Positions 8,638-15,344 of a stretch of 64,000 nt of DNA are shown piece by piece. Below the pieces are notes generated by a model. The model worked only from the letters and a program-made list of their open reading frames with translations, had not been told where the DNA came from and did not search any database. This DNA comes from Streptomyces sp. CB02923 (GTDB lineage Bacteria > Actinomycetota > Actinomycetes > Streptomycetales > Streptomycetaceae), in contig NZ_LWKZ01000012.1 of NCBI RefSeq assembly GCF_001905005.1, positions 1-64,000 on the forward strand. The letters are read 5' to 3'. Both the position numbers and the translations under genes were made by a program. Within the stretch, counting starts at the first letter, position 1; every line of letters begins with the position of its first letter.

Positions 8638-8749
8638 GCAACCACGGTCGCCGCGCGGCCCGTTCCGCGTCCAACACCTGCTCCGTCCCCATTCACACAC
8701 GCCCGTTGTCAATCACGCAGACGCGTCCGGGACCCGCACGCCCCGGTGG

Positions 8750-8755
8750 CACGAT
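8750..8755 (+). promoter_or_regulatory. -10 element of a leaderless promoter for the LysR gene
   Basis: CACGAT is separated by 6 bases from the GTG at 8762. No ribosome binding site is visible. Confidence 0.4.
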
Positions 8756-8761
8756 GTGCCC

Positions 8762-9733
8762 GTGCCCCGAGACCTCGACCCGCGCCTGCTCCGCGCCTTC
8801 ACCGCCGTCGCCGACGAACTGCACTTCACCCGCGCCGCCGCCCGGCTGTACGTCGCCCAGCAGGCACTGAGCCGCGACATCCGGCGGCTGGAACGGGAGG
8901 TGGGCGCGGACCTCTTCGACCGTACGACGCGCCGGGTCGCCCTCACCGAGGACGGCGCCCGGCTGCTCCCGTACGCGCGCCGGGTACTGGCCGCCCACGA
9001 CGACCTGGCCGCCGCCTTCCACGCCCCCGACGACCGTCCTCTGCTGGTCGACGTCGGTGTCCCCATCGGCACGGCGCACGCCGTCCTGGAAGAGGCCCGC
9101 CGCCTGGCCCCCGCCTGTGAACTCGTCGCGCGCTTCCACAGCGGCCTGACCGGCGCGGCGGCCGAACTCGCCGCCGGGCGGCTGGACGTGTCCTTCGGGC
9201 GCGTCGCCGGGCTGCCCCCGGCCGTACGGGCCCGCCTGGACCACCGGCCCGTACGGTTCGAGCCGATGGCCGTCCTGCTGGACGAGGGCCACCCGCTGGC
9301 GTCCCGCCCCGCAGTGCCCCTGTCCGCCCTCGCGGGCGAGACGCTCTACGCCGGGGCGGGCAACGCGCAGACCGCCGAGTGGACCGACCTCGCCACCCGC
9401 CTCTTCGCGGGGCGGGACATCGCGATGGCGGCGCCGTTCCCGGAGATCGAGGGATCGGCGGAGTTCATGCGGGTGGTGCGCAAACAGGGCTGGTCGGTGC
9501 TGGCCAGCGTGGAGTTCATCGACGTACCGGGCATGGCGCTGCGGCCGGTCACCGACCCCGTGCCGCTCTCGCCGATATCCCTGGTGTGGCGGCGCGGGCT
9601 GCGCCACGCGGGCCTGGACGCGCTCCGCACGGCCTGCCGGAGCCTGGCGGCCCGGCACGGCTGGCTGCGGCGGCCGGCGGGCCCGGACTGGCTGCCCGAA
9701 GAGGACGCAGCCCTGATGGCGCACGGCGGCTGA
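8762..9733 (+). CDS. LysR-family transcriptional regulator
   Basis: The 323-aa protein has an N-terminal winged helix (DLDPRLLRAFTAVADELHFTRAAARLYVAQQALSRDIRRLEREVGADLFDRT), the canonical LysR signature. A two-lobed effector domain spans residues about 90-300. It is transcribed away from the MFS exporter, the usual arrangement for a LysR regulator controlling its neighbour and itself. The inducer is unknown. The GTG start is set by the LysR N-terminus and the adjacent -10-like CACGAT. Confidence 0.93.
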   Translation: MPRDLDPRLLRAFTAVADELHFTRAAARLYVAQQALSRDIRRLEREVGADLFDRTTRRVALTEDGARLLPYARRVLAAHDDLAAAFHAPDDRPLLVDVGVPIGTAHAVLEEARRLAPACELVARFHSGLTGAAAELAAGRLDVSFGRVAGLPPAVRARLDHRPVRFEPMAVLLDEGHPLASRPAVPLSALAGETLYAGAGNAQTAEWTDLATRLFAGRDIAMAAPFPEIEGSAEFMRVVRKQGWSVLASVEFIDVPGMALRPVTDPVPLSPISLVWRRGLRHAGLDALRTACRSLAARHGWLRRPAGPDWLPEEDAALMAHGG

Positions 9734-9823
9734 CGGCCGGATCTTTGCCGTATGGGCAACCTGTGAGCCCTGGAATCCCTCCTACGGACGGCAGGAACCA
9801 TAGCCGGACTATCTGGGGGTACC

Positions 9824-10345
9824 GTGCGCAAGCGCCCGCTGATGGTGGCGGCCCTGGCCGTGCTCGTGCTGAGCGGTGGCCTGGTCGCCTGTGACGAACC
9901 GCGTGTCGACGCGCTGCACGCGAGCTGTACGACCAAGGACCTGAGGTGGAAGGTCACGGTGCTGAAGAAGAAAGCCCGCAGTACGCACCGGGAAGGCCGG
10001 CTCTCGGCGGTCAACACCGGTGCGCGGGAGTGCGTCTTCCGCGGCTTCCCCGACTTCCTCGTACGCGTCGGCAAGGGGCCGGAGGCGGGCGGCGTGGGAC
10101 ACGGCCGCGCCCGCGCGGTCAGTCTGCCCGCCGGCTCCGGCGTCGTGGTCGACCTGCGGTACCGGGACGCCGAACGCGGGCACCCCGCCCCGGCCGACTG
10201 CCTGGTCGGCAACGGTTCCGCCGAGGTGACGGCGCCCCGCGACACGCAGGGCACGCTGGTGCGGGCGTGGGACGAGAGCGGCCGGCGGGCCCGGCTGGAC
10301 GTGTGCGACAACGTCATCCGCATGGAGCCGCCGCGAAAGGCCTGA
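9824..10345 (+). CDS. Secreted lipoprotein, DUF4232-like
   Basis: The 173-aa protein has a lipoprotein signal: MRKRPLMVAALAVLVLSGGLVAC with lipobox LVAC and Cys23 as the lipidated residue. The mature part (CTTKDLRWKVTVLKK...NTGARECVFRGFPDFLVRV...VVVDLRYRD) has the pattern of the DUF4232 fold common in Streptomyces: four Cys after the lipid Cys and a beta-rich, beta-blocker-like layout. Its function is unknown. GGGGGTACC precedes the GTG start. It converges on the lasso-peptide operon and is probably unrelated to it. Confidence 0.8.
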   Translation: MRKRPLMVAALAVLVLSGGLVACDEPRVDALHASCTTKDLRWKVTVLKKKARSTHREGRLSAVNTGARECVFRGFPDFLVRVGKGPEAGGVGHGRARAVSLPAGSGVVVDLRYRDAERGHPAPADCLVGNGSAEVTAPRDTQGTLVRAWDESGRRARLDVCDNVIRMEPPRKA

Positions 10346-10360
10346 CGGGGGCGGGCCCCA

Positions 10361-10416
10361 CGGCCAGAGCCCAGCGGTCAGAGCCCCACGGCCAGAGCCC
10401 CGCGGTCAGGGCACCG
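10361..10416. repeat. Two tandem copies of a 28-bp repeat at the 3' end of the lasso operon
   Basis: Units 10361-10388 and 10389-10416 (CGGCCAGAGCCC...) differ at a few positions. The second copy overlaps the stop of the B2 gene. No terminator hairpin is evident. Confidence 0.7.
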
Positions 10417-10813
10417 ACAGCAGCGGGTGGTACAGCCGGGTGTCATCGGGTTCGCCTACGGGGTGCCCGTCCACCGCTACCCAGGCGTGGGCGCGGAACG
10501 GCTCCGTACGCACTCCCGTGCACCACTGCGGCCACCGCCCGCGCAGCCGGCACAACAGCGCGGTCGCCACGGAGCGTTGCAGGCACCCGTTGCCCGCACA
10601 GCGCACGCTGACCGTGACGACGGCGTGCCGGGCGCGCGCCGCCTCCGGGGCGGTGGCGGGACCGGCGCCGCGCCGTACGGACTCCAGCGCGCGGCACAGC
10701 GTGCGCGGGGAGCAGCACGTCAGGAGGCGGGCCGCGGCGACGCAGCCCAGAGCGGCGCAGCGCTCCGCGAAGGACAGGCGCGCGGGGGCGCCGGTGGAGA
10801 CGGGGTAGCTCAC
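10406..10813 (-). CDS. Lasso peptide leader peptidase (B2, transglutaminase-like)
   Basis: This 135-aa cysteine protease is of the lasso B2 / microcin J25-processing type and cleaves the leader from the precursor before macrolactam formation. The catalytic Cys sits in the typical NGCLQRSVATALLCRLRG motif. The His is in FRAHAWVAVDGHPVGE, and an Asp lies near the end (EPDDTRLYHPLLSVP). The GTG start overlaps the B1 stop by four bases (GTGA), so B1 and B2 are translationally coupled. It is the last gene of the minus-strand lasso operon. Confidence 0.93.
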   Translation of the reverse strand: MSYPVSTGAPARLSFAERCAALGCVAAARLLTCCSPRTLCRALESVRRGAGPATAPEAARARHAVVTVSVRCAGNGCLQRSVATALLCRLRGRWPQWCTGVRTEPFRAHAWVAVDGHPVGEPDDTRLYHPLLSVP

Positions 10814-11067
10814 GAGGTCACCAGCTTCGCCGACTGGAGCGACTCCAGCAGCGCGACGGCGTCCGCGGCCACCCGGTCGGCCGCCGAGGGATGGCGGTAG
10901 CGCAGCTCGTCGGCGGCCGACGCGCAGGTGCCGCCGGCCAGGAGGTGTTCCAGGACGAACGCGCCGGTGTTGTTCATCTGCCAGTAGCGGCCCGTACGGG
11001 CGTTGAGCAGCACCATCCCTCCGGGGGTGCGCACACTGCTGACGTGGGGGGCTAGGGCGAACGCCAT
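10810..11067 (-). CDS. Lasso peptide RRE protein (B1, PqqD-like)
   Basis: This 85-aa RiPP recognition element binds the leader peptide and presents it to the B2 peptidase. The sequence MAFALAPHVSSVRTPGGMVLLNARTGRYWQMNNTG has the beta-hairpin plus helix pattern of PqqD/RRE proteins, followed by helical segments to KLVTS. The gene lies 5 bases after the cyclase stop and overlaps B2 by four bases. B1 and B2 are separate proteins, as in most actinobacterial lasso clusters. Confidence 0.93.
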   Translation of the reverse strand: MAFALAPHVSSVRTPGGMVLLNARTGRYWQMNNTGAFVLEHLLAGGTCASAADELRYRHPSAADRVAADAVALLESLQSAKLVTS

Positions 11068-11072
11068 CGGGT

Positions 11073-12944
11073 TCAGGCTCCTTCCGCGGCGGGAACGGTG
11101 GGGCGGGCGGGGGCCTGCGACTCCTGGAGGGAGCGCAGCCAGTACTCGGCCGCCAGGGTGGGGTCGAGGGGGTGCAGGGTGTGGGAGCGGGGCTGCAGCG
11201 AGGTGAGGGCCGTCCGCAGCGCCTCGGGCCGGATCAGGCCCAGACCGGCCAGGCGCGAGTCGTCGCAGAGCGCGGACAGGGCCCGGCGGTGGCGGCGCAG
11301 GCCCGCGTAGACCTCGGCGCTGTGCTCGCCCTTGGTGCCCCGGGCCCGCAGCGCGTCCGGCAGGATTCCGCGCATGGCCGCGCTGAGCAGGGGCTTGTAC
11401 GAGCCGACCGCGACCTGGTCCACGAGCCGCACGGTCAGCGCGGCCTCGATGACGTTGTCGTCGAGGAACGGGGCCTCGAAGGTCACGCCGTGCGGTGCGG
11501 TCAGGGCGTCGGCGCCGCGCACGATCTCCCCGGCGCGGGCGGCGGCCCGCAGCGTCTCGTGCTGGCAGCGCAGCGGCGCGAAGGGCTCCGGGGCTCCGGC
11601 GGCGGCGTCGCGCACCAGGCGGCGGACGGTGGCCACCGCGTCCGGATGCGCCCACGGCGGCATGGCCGGGACCACCTCCCAGTCGGCGCCGCTGTCGCCG
11701 GACCGCACGCCGGGCACGATCCGGTCGGCGCAGGACTCCAGCCACTGCGGGTACGGGACGCCGCCGAACAGGGTGCGCAGGGTGTCGACCAGCGTCCAGC
11801 GGCCGAGGCGGCGGGCCGCGCACGCGCGCCGGGCGGCGGAGCGGAAGTCCGTACGGGCCAGCGAGTTCAGCGCCACCGGGCGCGGGCTGAACAGTTCGTC
11901 GCCGCCGACGCCGACCAGATGGCGGCGCGAGCCGCGGGCGGCGACGATCGCGGCCTGGTGGGCCAGGCGGGCGCTCTCCCGGACCACGGAGAGCGGGCCT
12001 GCCGGGTCGCCGAGACCGGGCTGCGGCGGGGTGTACCAGGTGGGCGCGTCGGCGTACGGGAGCGGGAGGTGTTCGGCCGTGCGGAGCAGGGCCGCGCCGC
12101 GGTCGCTCCACACGGTGTCGTCGTTGGCCTCGTCCCGGCATCCCCAGGCCGTGGTGATCAGCCGGGGGGCGTCGCGGGCGGCGAGGAAGCACAGGCTGGT
12201 GGAGTCCATGCCGCCGGAGAGGTCGGCGCTGACCGCCGGGCCGCGGGTGCGGACCCGAACCGCTTCGGTCAGCGCGTCCCGTACGGATTCGGCGGCGTCC
12301 TCCAGCCACCGGTCCGGCTCGGGAGGCCGCCACCAGCGCACCGTGCCGTGCCGTCCGTCGGCGCCCAGGGTCAGGCAGTGGCCGGGCGGTACGGCGTGCA
12401 CCGCACGCCAGGCGGGGCGCTGGGCGAGCGGGAACGGCGCGAACGGGGCGAGCAGCCGCAGCGCCAGACTCTCCTCGTCGACGGAGCCGAGGCCCGGCGC
12501 GCCGGTGGGCAGGCCGGCGGCGGCCGCCTCGCGGGCCAGCGCCGCCAGGTCCTGCGGGCGGCTGGCCGCGACCGTGACGCCGTTGATGCCCGCGTGGTGG
12601 AGCTGCCGGATCGTCGACAGGCTGCCCTGGCACCGTATGCGGGGGCCCATCGCGGCCAGCAGGAAGAAGCTGCCGGGCAGTTCGCGGATCCGGCTGTCCA
12701 GGTCGTCGAGGCGGCGCAGCCGGCGCAGCAGCCGGTCCAGGGTCCCGGAGTCGGCGGAGGCCGTACCGAGCAGCAGCAGCCGGTCCGGGCCCGAACCGGC
12801 CGCGACGGCCTCGTCGTCGGTCCAGTGCCCCATGACCCAGGCGCGTCCGGAGGGGTGGGGCACCGTCCGCACGGTGGGATCGCGTCTGAGGGACAGGCAC
12901 AGCGGACCGGTCGCGGGATGGTCGGGGAAGACGACGAAGTCCAC
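11073..12944 (-). CDS. Lasso peptide cyclase (C, asparagine-synthetase-like)
   Basis: This 623-aa ATP-dependent macrolactam synthetase adenylates the ring Asp of the core peptide and joins it to the new N-terminal Gly. It has an N-terminal glutaminase-like domain (without the Cys nucleophile at residue 2) and a C-terminal synthetase domain. The PP-loop is SGGMDSTSL (243-251), and VGVGGDELF and SYKPLLSAAMRGILP match Asn synthetase B relatives. The GTG start has only a weak ribosome binding site. The gene is 397 bases downstream of the precursor and 5 bases before B1. Confidence 0.94.
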   Translation of the reverse strand: MDFVVFPDHPATGPLCLSLRRDPTVRTVPHPSGRAWVMGHWTDDEAVAAGSGPDRLLLLGTASADSGTLDRLLRRLRRLDDLDSRIRELPGSFFLLAAMGPRIRCQGSLSTIRQLHHAGINGVTVAASRPQDLAALAREAAAAGLPTGAPGLGSVDEESLALRLLAPFAPFPLAQRPAWRAVHAVPPGHCLTLGADGRHGTVRWWRPPEPDRWLEDAAESVRDALTEAVRVRTRGPAVSADLSGGMDSTSLCFLAARDAPRLITTAWGCRDEANDDTVWSDRGAALLRTAEHLPLPYADAPTWYTPPQPGLGDPAGPLSVVRESARLAHQAAIVAARGSRRHLVGVGGDELFSPRPVALNSLARTDFRSAARRACAARRLGRWTLVDTLRTLFGGVPYPQWLESCADRIVPGVRSGDSGADWEVVPAMPPWAHPDAVATVRRLVRDAAAGAPEPFAPLRCQHETLRAAARAGEIVRGADALTAPHGVTFEAPFLDDNVIEAALTVRLVDQVAVGSYKPLLSAAMRGILPDALRARGTKGEHSAEVYAGLRRHRRALSALCDDSRLAGLGLIRPEALRTALTSLQPRSHTLHPLDPTLAAEYWLRSLQESQAPARPTVPAAEGA

Positions 12945-13341
12945 GATGGCTTACCACCCCTGGCGTGCGGTGCGGGCGTGTGGCGGGAGGTCGGTTCCGG
13001 TCGGATGCGGGCAGGTGGTGCGGACGCCGTACGGGTGGGCTCCGTACGGTCGGGGGCAGGTGCAGGTGCAGGTGCGGGTGCGGGGGAGGGCAGGTGCGGG
13101 TGGGTGCCGGGTAGGGGTGGGCGCCGTACCTCCGGAGCCGGTGCGCCGCGGGGCGGCTGGGCCCGCGGCGCCACCGGCTGTCCGGCCGCGTCGGTGGGGG
13201 CGGCCCCTGCCGGGGCGGGCGGTGCGCGCCCGGGCAGGGACCGCCGGACTGGGGGCGTGTGGGCGACGTCCCGTCAGGCCGGAGGGCAGCGGACCGCGCG
13301 GGGGCGCGGCACGGTCCGGTGGGGCCCGCACGGCTCCGGGG
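12945..13341 (-). other. 397-base gap between lasso precursor and cyclase genes
   Basis: No credible gene is seen. The region is extremely GC-rich and contains a degenerate GGTGCA/GGTGCG hexamer repeat near 13057-13110. The only open frames are Arg/Pro-rich translations of that repeat. A hairpin directly downstream of the precursor stop (13290-13318) could attenuate read-through and so set the precursor to enzyme ratio. Confidence 0.55.
13290..13318 (-). terminator. Hairpin after the lasso precursor gene (possible attenuator)
   Basis: CGGACCG (13290-13296) pairs with CGGTCCG (13312-13318), with additional GC pairing inside. It begins 24 bases after the precursor stop on the minus strand, where partial terminators are common in RiPP operons. 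Its effect is inferred. Confidence 0.5.
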
Positions 13342-13485
13342 TCACCACCAGCCGTGACCGCGCCCGCCGAAGGTGTCCCAGTGGTGGCCGTGGAAGCCGA
13401 GCGTCAGCTCGGCGAAGTCACCGGCCTCGGCCAGCTCCGGCGCCTCGTACTCGACCGATTCGGGTTGTTCCTGGATGTCCGGCAT
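13342..13485 (-). CDS. Lasso peptide precursor (A), His-rich core
   Basis: A 47-aa precursor. The leader, residues 1-29, contains the RRE-binding motif YxxPxLxxxGxFxxxT (YEAPELAEAGDFAELT), with Thr at the penultimate leader position. The predicted core is GFHGHHWDTFGGRGHGWW (18 aa). Gly1 and Asp8 are placed for an 8-residue macrolactam ring, and the tail TFGGRGHGWW threads through it. No Cys is present, so it is a class II lasso. GAGGGAAGG lies 10 bases before the ATG at 13485, which is chosen over an upstream in-frame start. The pattern GFxGxxxDxFG is like anantin (GFIGWGNDIFGHYSGDF, from memory). Confidence 0.95.
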   Translation of the reverse strand: MPDIQEQPESVEYEAPELAEAGDFAELTLGFHGHHWDTFGGRGHGWW

Positions 13486-13714
13486 GAGTGTGTCGCCTTC
13501 CCTCAGAAGTACCGAGCCGCTCTTGAACACAGGCTGTGCTCGCGCGATTACTCAGCGCGTCCAGGGAAGATGTTGCCAGTCTCCACGGCCCCTGCCATTG
13601 CCCCTAACGAGTGATGCCGGGGGCGCACGGGGTGCATTGGCGTAACCTCCGGCGGTTGTGCGCCGCCAGCGCGTTCTCCGCTCACCGCGCGCTCCCGGAC
13701 GCGGTGAGCGCAAG

Positions 13715-13751
13715 GTTTCGCGACGGTCACGCACCGCCACAGAGGGGAAAC
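13715..13751. promoter_or_regulatory. GlnR-like operator upstream of narK
   Basis: The minus strand reads GTGAC-n6-GAAAC (13730-13715), an exact match to the GlnR half-box gTnAc-n6-GaAAc as I recall it. The plus strand reads GCCAC-n6-GAAAC (13736-13751). The pair lies just upstream of a -10-like TAGCGT at 13762-13767. GlnR control of nitrate genes is established in Streptomyces. Binding here is inferred from the motif. Confidence 0.6.
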
Positions 13752-13761
13752 GCGCCCTCCC

Positions 13762-13767
13762 TAGCGT
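13762..13767 (+). promoter_or_regulatory. Candidate -10 element for narK
   Basis: TAGCGT lies 36 bases before the ATG and directly downstream of the GlnR-like boxes. Confidence 0.4.
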
Positions 13768-13803
13768 CGCGGACACGGCGGCAACCGGGAGCTGGGAGAC
13801 GCG

Positions 13804-15204
13804 ATGGCAGGCACAGGAACGGCCACGGGGGAAGCGGCGGCCCGCACCGCCGGACGGGGAGCGGGCCGCTGGATCGAACGGTGGGACCCGGAGGACGAGT
13901 CCTTCTGGCGGCACCACGGGCGGCGGATCGCCCGGCGCAACCTCGTGCTGTCCATCGTCTGCGAGCACATCGGGTTCTCCGTGTGGAGCCTGTGGTCGGT
14001 CATGGTCCTGTTCATGGGGCCGCAGTACGGAATCGACGCGGCCGGGAAGTTCTTCCTGGTGGCGGTGCCGACGCTGGTGGGGGCGGTGCTGCGGGTGCCG
14101 TACACCTTCGCGGTCGCGCGGTTCGGCGGGCGGAACTGGACGGTGTGCAGCGTCGCGCTGCTGCTCGTCCCCACCGCTGCCGCGGTGTTCGCGCTGCGGC
14201 CGGGCACCTCGTACACCGTCTTCCTGCTGGTCGCGGCCCTGGCGGGGGTCGGCGGCGGGAACTTCGCCTCGTCCATGACGAACATCAACTCCTTCTACCC
14301 GCTGCGGAAGAAGGGCTGGGCGCTCGGCCTGAACGCGGGCGGCGGCAACATCGGCGTCCCCGTGGTCCAGCTGCTCGGACTGCTCGTCATCGCCACGGCC
14401 GGCGCGGACCGCCCACGGCTCGTCCTCGCCGTCTATCTGCCGCTGATCGTGGTGGCCGCCGTCCTGGCGGCGCTCTTCATGGACAACCTGCGGCCGGTGC
14501 GCAACGACACCGGGGCGGCCCGGGAAGCGGCCCGCGACCCGCACACCTGGATCGTCTCGCTCCTCTACGTCGGCACGTTCGGGTCGTTCATCGGCTACAG
14601 CTTCGCCTTCGGCCTGGTCCTGCAGACCCAGTTCGCGCGCACGCCCCTCCAGGCGGCGTCCCTGACCTTCATCGGGCCGCTGCTCGGGTCCCTGGTGCGG
14701 CCGGTGGGCGGCCGGCTGGCGGACCGGTACGGCGGCGCCCGGATCACCCTGGCGAACTTCGCGGCGATGGCGCTGGCCACGGGCGTGGTGATCCTGGCGT
14801 CGGCGCGGCACTCGCTGGAGGTCTTCCTCGCCGGATTCGTCGTCCTGTTCGTGCTCTCCGGCCTCGGCAACGGCTCCACGTACAAGATGATCCCCGGCAT
14901 CTTCCAGGCCAAGGCGCTGGCGAAGGGCCTGACGGGCGAGGCGGTCGCGGCCCACGGGAGGCGGCTGTCCGGCGCGGTGATGGGACTGACCGGCGCGGTC
15001 GGCGCGCTCGGCGGACTGGGCGTCAACCTCGCCTTCCGCCAGTCCTTCCAGTCGGCCGGCACGGGCACCCCGGCGTTCGTGGCCTTCCTCGGCTGCTACG
15101 CGCTGTGCTCCGCGGTGACCTGGGCCGTATACCTGAGGCGTACGGCGGCCACCGTGGCCGTACGGGACCGGGAGGCGGCGGAGCCCGCGCTCGCGGAGGT
15201 GTGA
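13804..15204 (+). CDS. narK: Nitrate/nitrite transporter (MFS, NNP family)
   Basis: This 466-aa, twelve-helix permease of the nitrate/nitrite porter family supplies nitrate for assimilation or respiration. Diagnostic glycine-rich nitrate signatures are visible (AALAGVGGGNFASSMTNINSFYPLRKKGWALGLNAGGGNIGVP and, in the second half, FVLSGLGNGSTYKMIPGIF). So is the NNP N-terminal motif (WDPEDESFWRHHGRRIARRNLVLSI). GlnR-like boxes and a -10 motif lie upstream. The regulator nnaR follows 140 bases downstream; this pairing is conserved in Streptomyces and mycobacteria. Confidence 0.93.
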   Translation: MAGTGTATGEAAARTAGRGAGRWIERWDPEDESFWRHHGRRIARRNLVLSIVCEHIGFSVWSLWSVMVLFMGPQYGIDAAGKFFLVAVPTLVGAVLRVPYTFAVARFGGRNWTVCSVALLLVPTAAAVFALRPGTSYTVFLLVAALAGVGGGNFASSMTNINSFYPLRKKGWALGLNAGGGNIGVPVVQLLGLLVIATAGADRPRLVLAVYLPLIVVAAVLAALFMDNLRPVRNDTGAAREAARDPHTWIVSLLYVGTFGSFIGYSFAFGLVLQTQFARTPLQAASLTFIGPLLGSLVRPVGGRLADRYGGARITLANFAAMALATGVVILASARHSLEVFLAGFVVLFVLSGLGNGSTYKMIPGIFQAKALAKGLTGEAVAAHGRRLSGAVMGLTGAVGALGGLGVNLAFRQSFQSAGTGTPAFVAFLGCYALCSAVTWAVYLRRTAATVAVRDREAAEPALAEV

Positions 15205-15235
15205 CGCGCGGGGCGGCGGGCGCCCGCGGCGGTCC

Positions 15236-15251
15236 GTAACAGCTGGGAAAT
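15236..15251 (+). promoter_or_regulatory. GlnR-like half-box upstream of nnaR
   Basis: GTAAC-AGCTGG-GAAAT matches gTnAc-n6-GaAAc at all but the last base. It is about 95 bases before the nnaR start. Confidence 0.45.
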
Positions 15252-15344
15252 ACTGCGGGAGCGAGCCCGTCACCGGCGGTTGGCAGGCTCGGACCTTCAC
15301 CGGTGCCCGGTGGCACCGGAGTCAGGACAAGCCAGGGACGGACC

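Larger units (their letters stand above)
13486..13803. other. Divergent promoter region between lasso precursor and narK
   Basis: A 318-base intergenic region with no gene. It holds GlnR-like half-sites and a -10 for narK at its right end. A perfect 9-bp inverted repeat (CTCACCGCG at 13681-13689 with 13700-13708) lies in the middle. Presumably the undetected lasso promoter lies at its left end. No convincing -10/-35 pair was found for the lasso operon. Confidence 0.5.

Noticed and set aside
12951..13331. A 126-codon minus-strand frame between lasso precursor and cyclase, considered as a second precursor or extra enzyme
   Set aside because: It is Pro/Arg/Thr-rich, is driven by the hexamer repeat, and shows no leader motif or core-like C-terminus.
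11172..13614. Long plus-strand frames across the lasso cyclase
   Set aside because: The minus strand encodes a clear cyclase with catalytic motifs; the plus-strand products are Arg/Gly-rich shadows.
13804..15204. narK as the exporter of the lasso peptide
   Set aside because: It is divergently transcribed, carries nitrate-porter signatures and is conserved with nnaR in genomes without lasso clusters.
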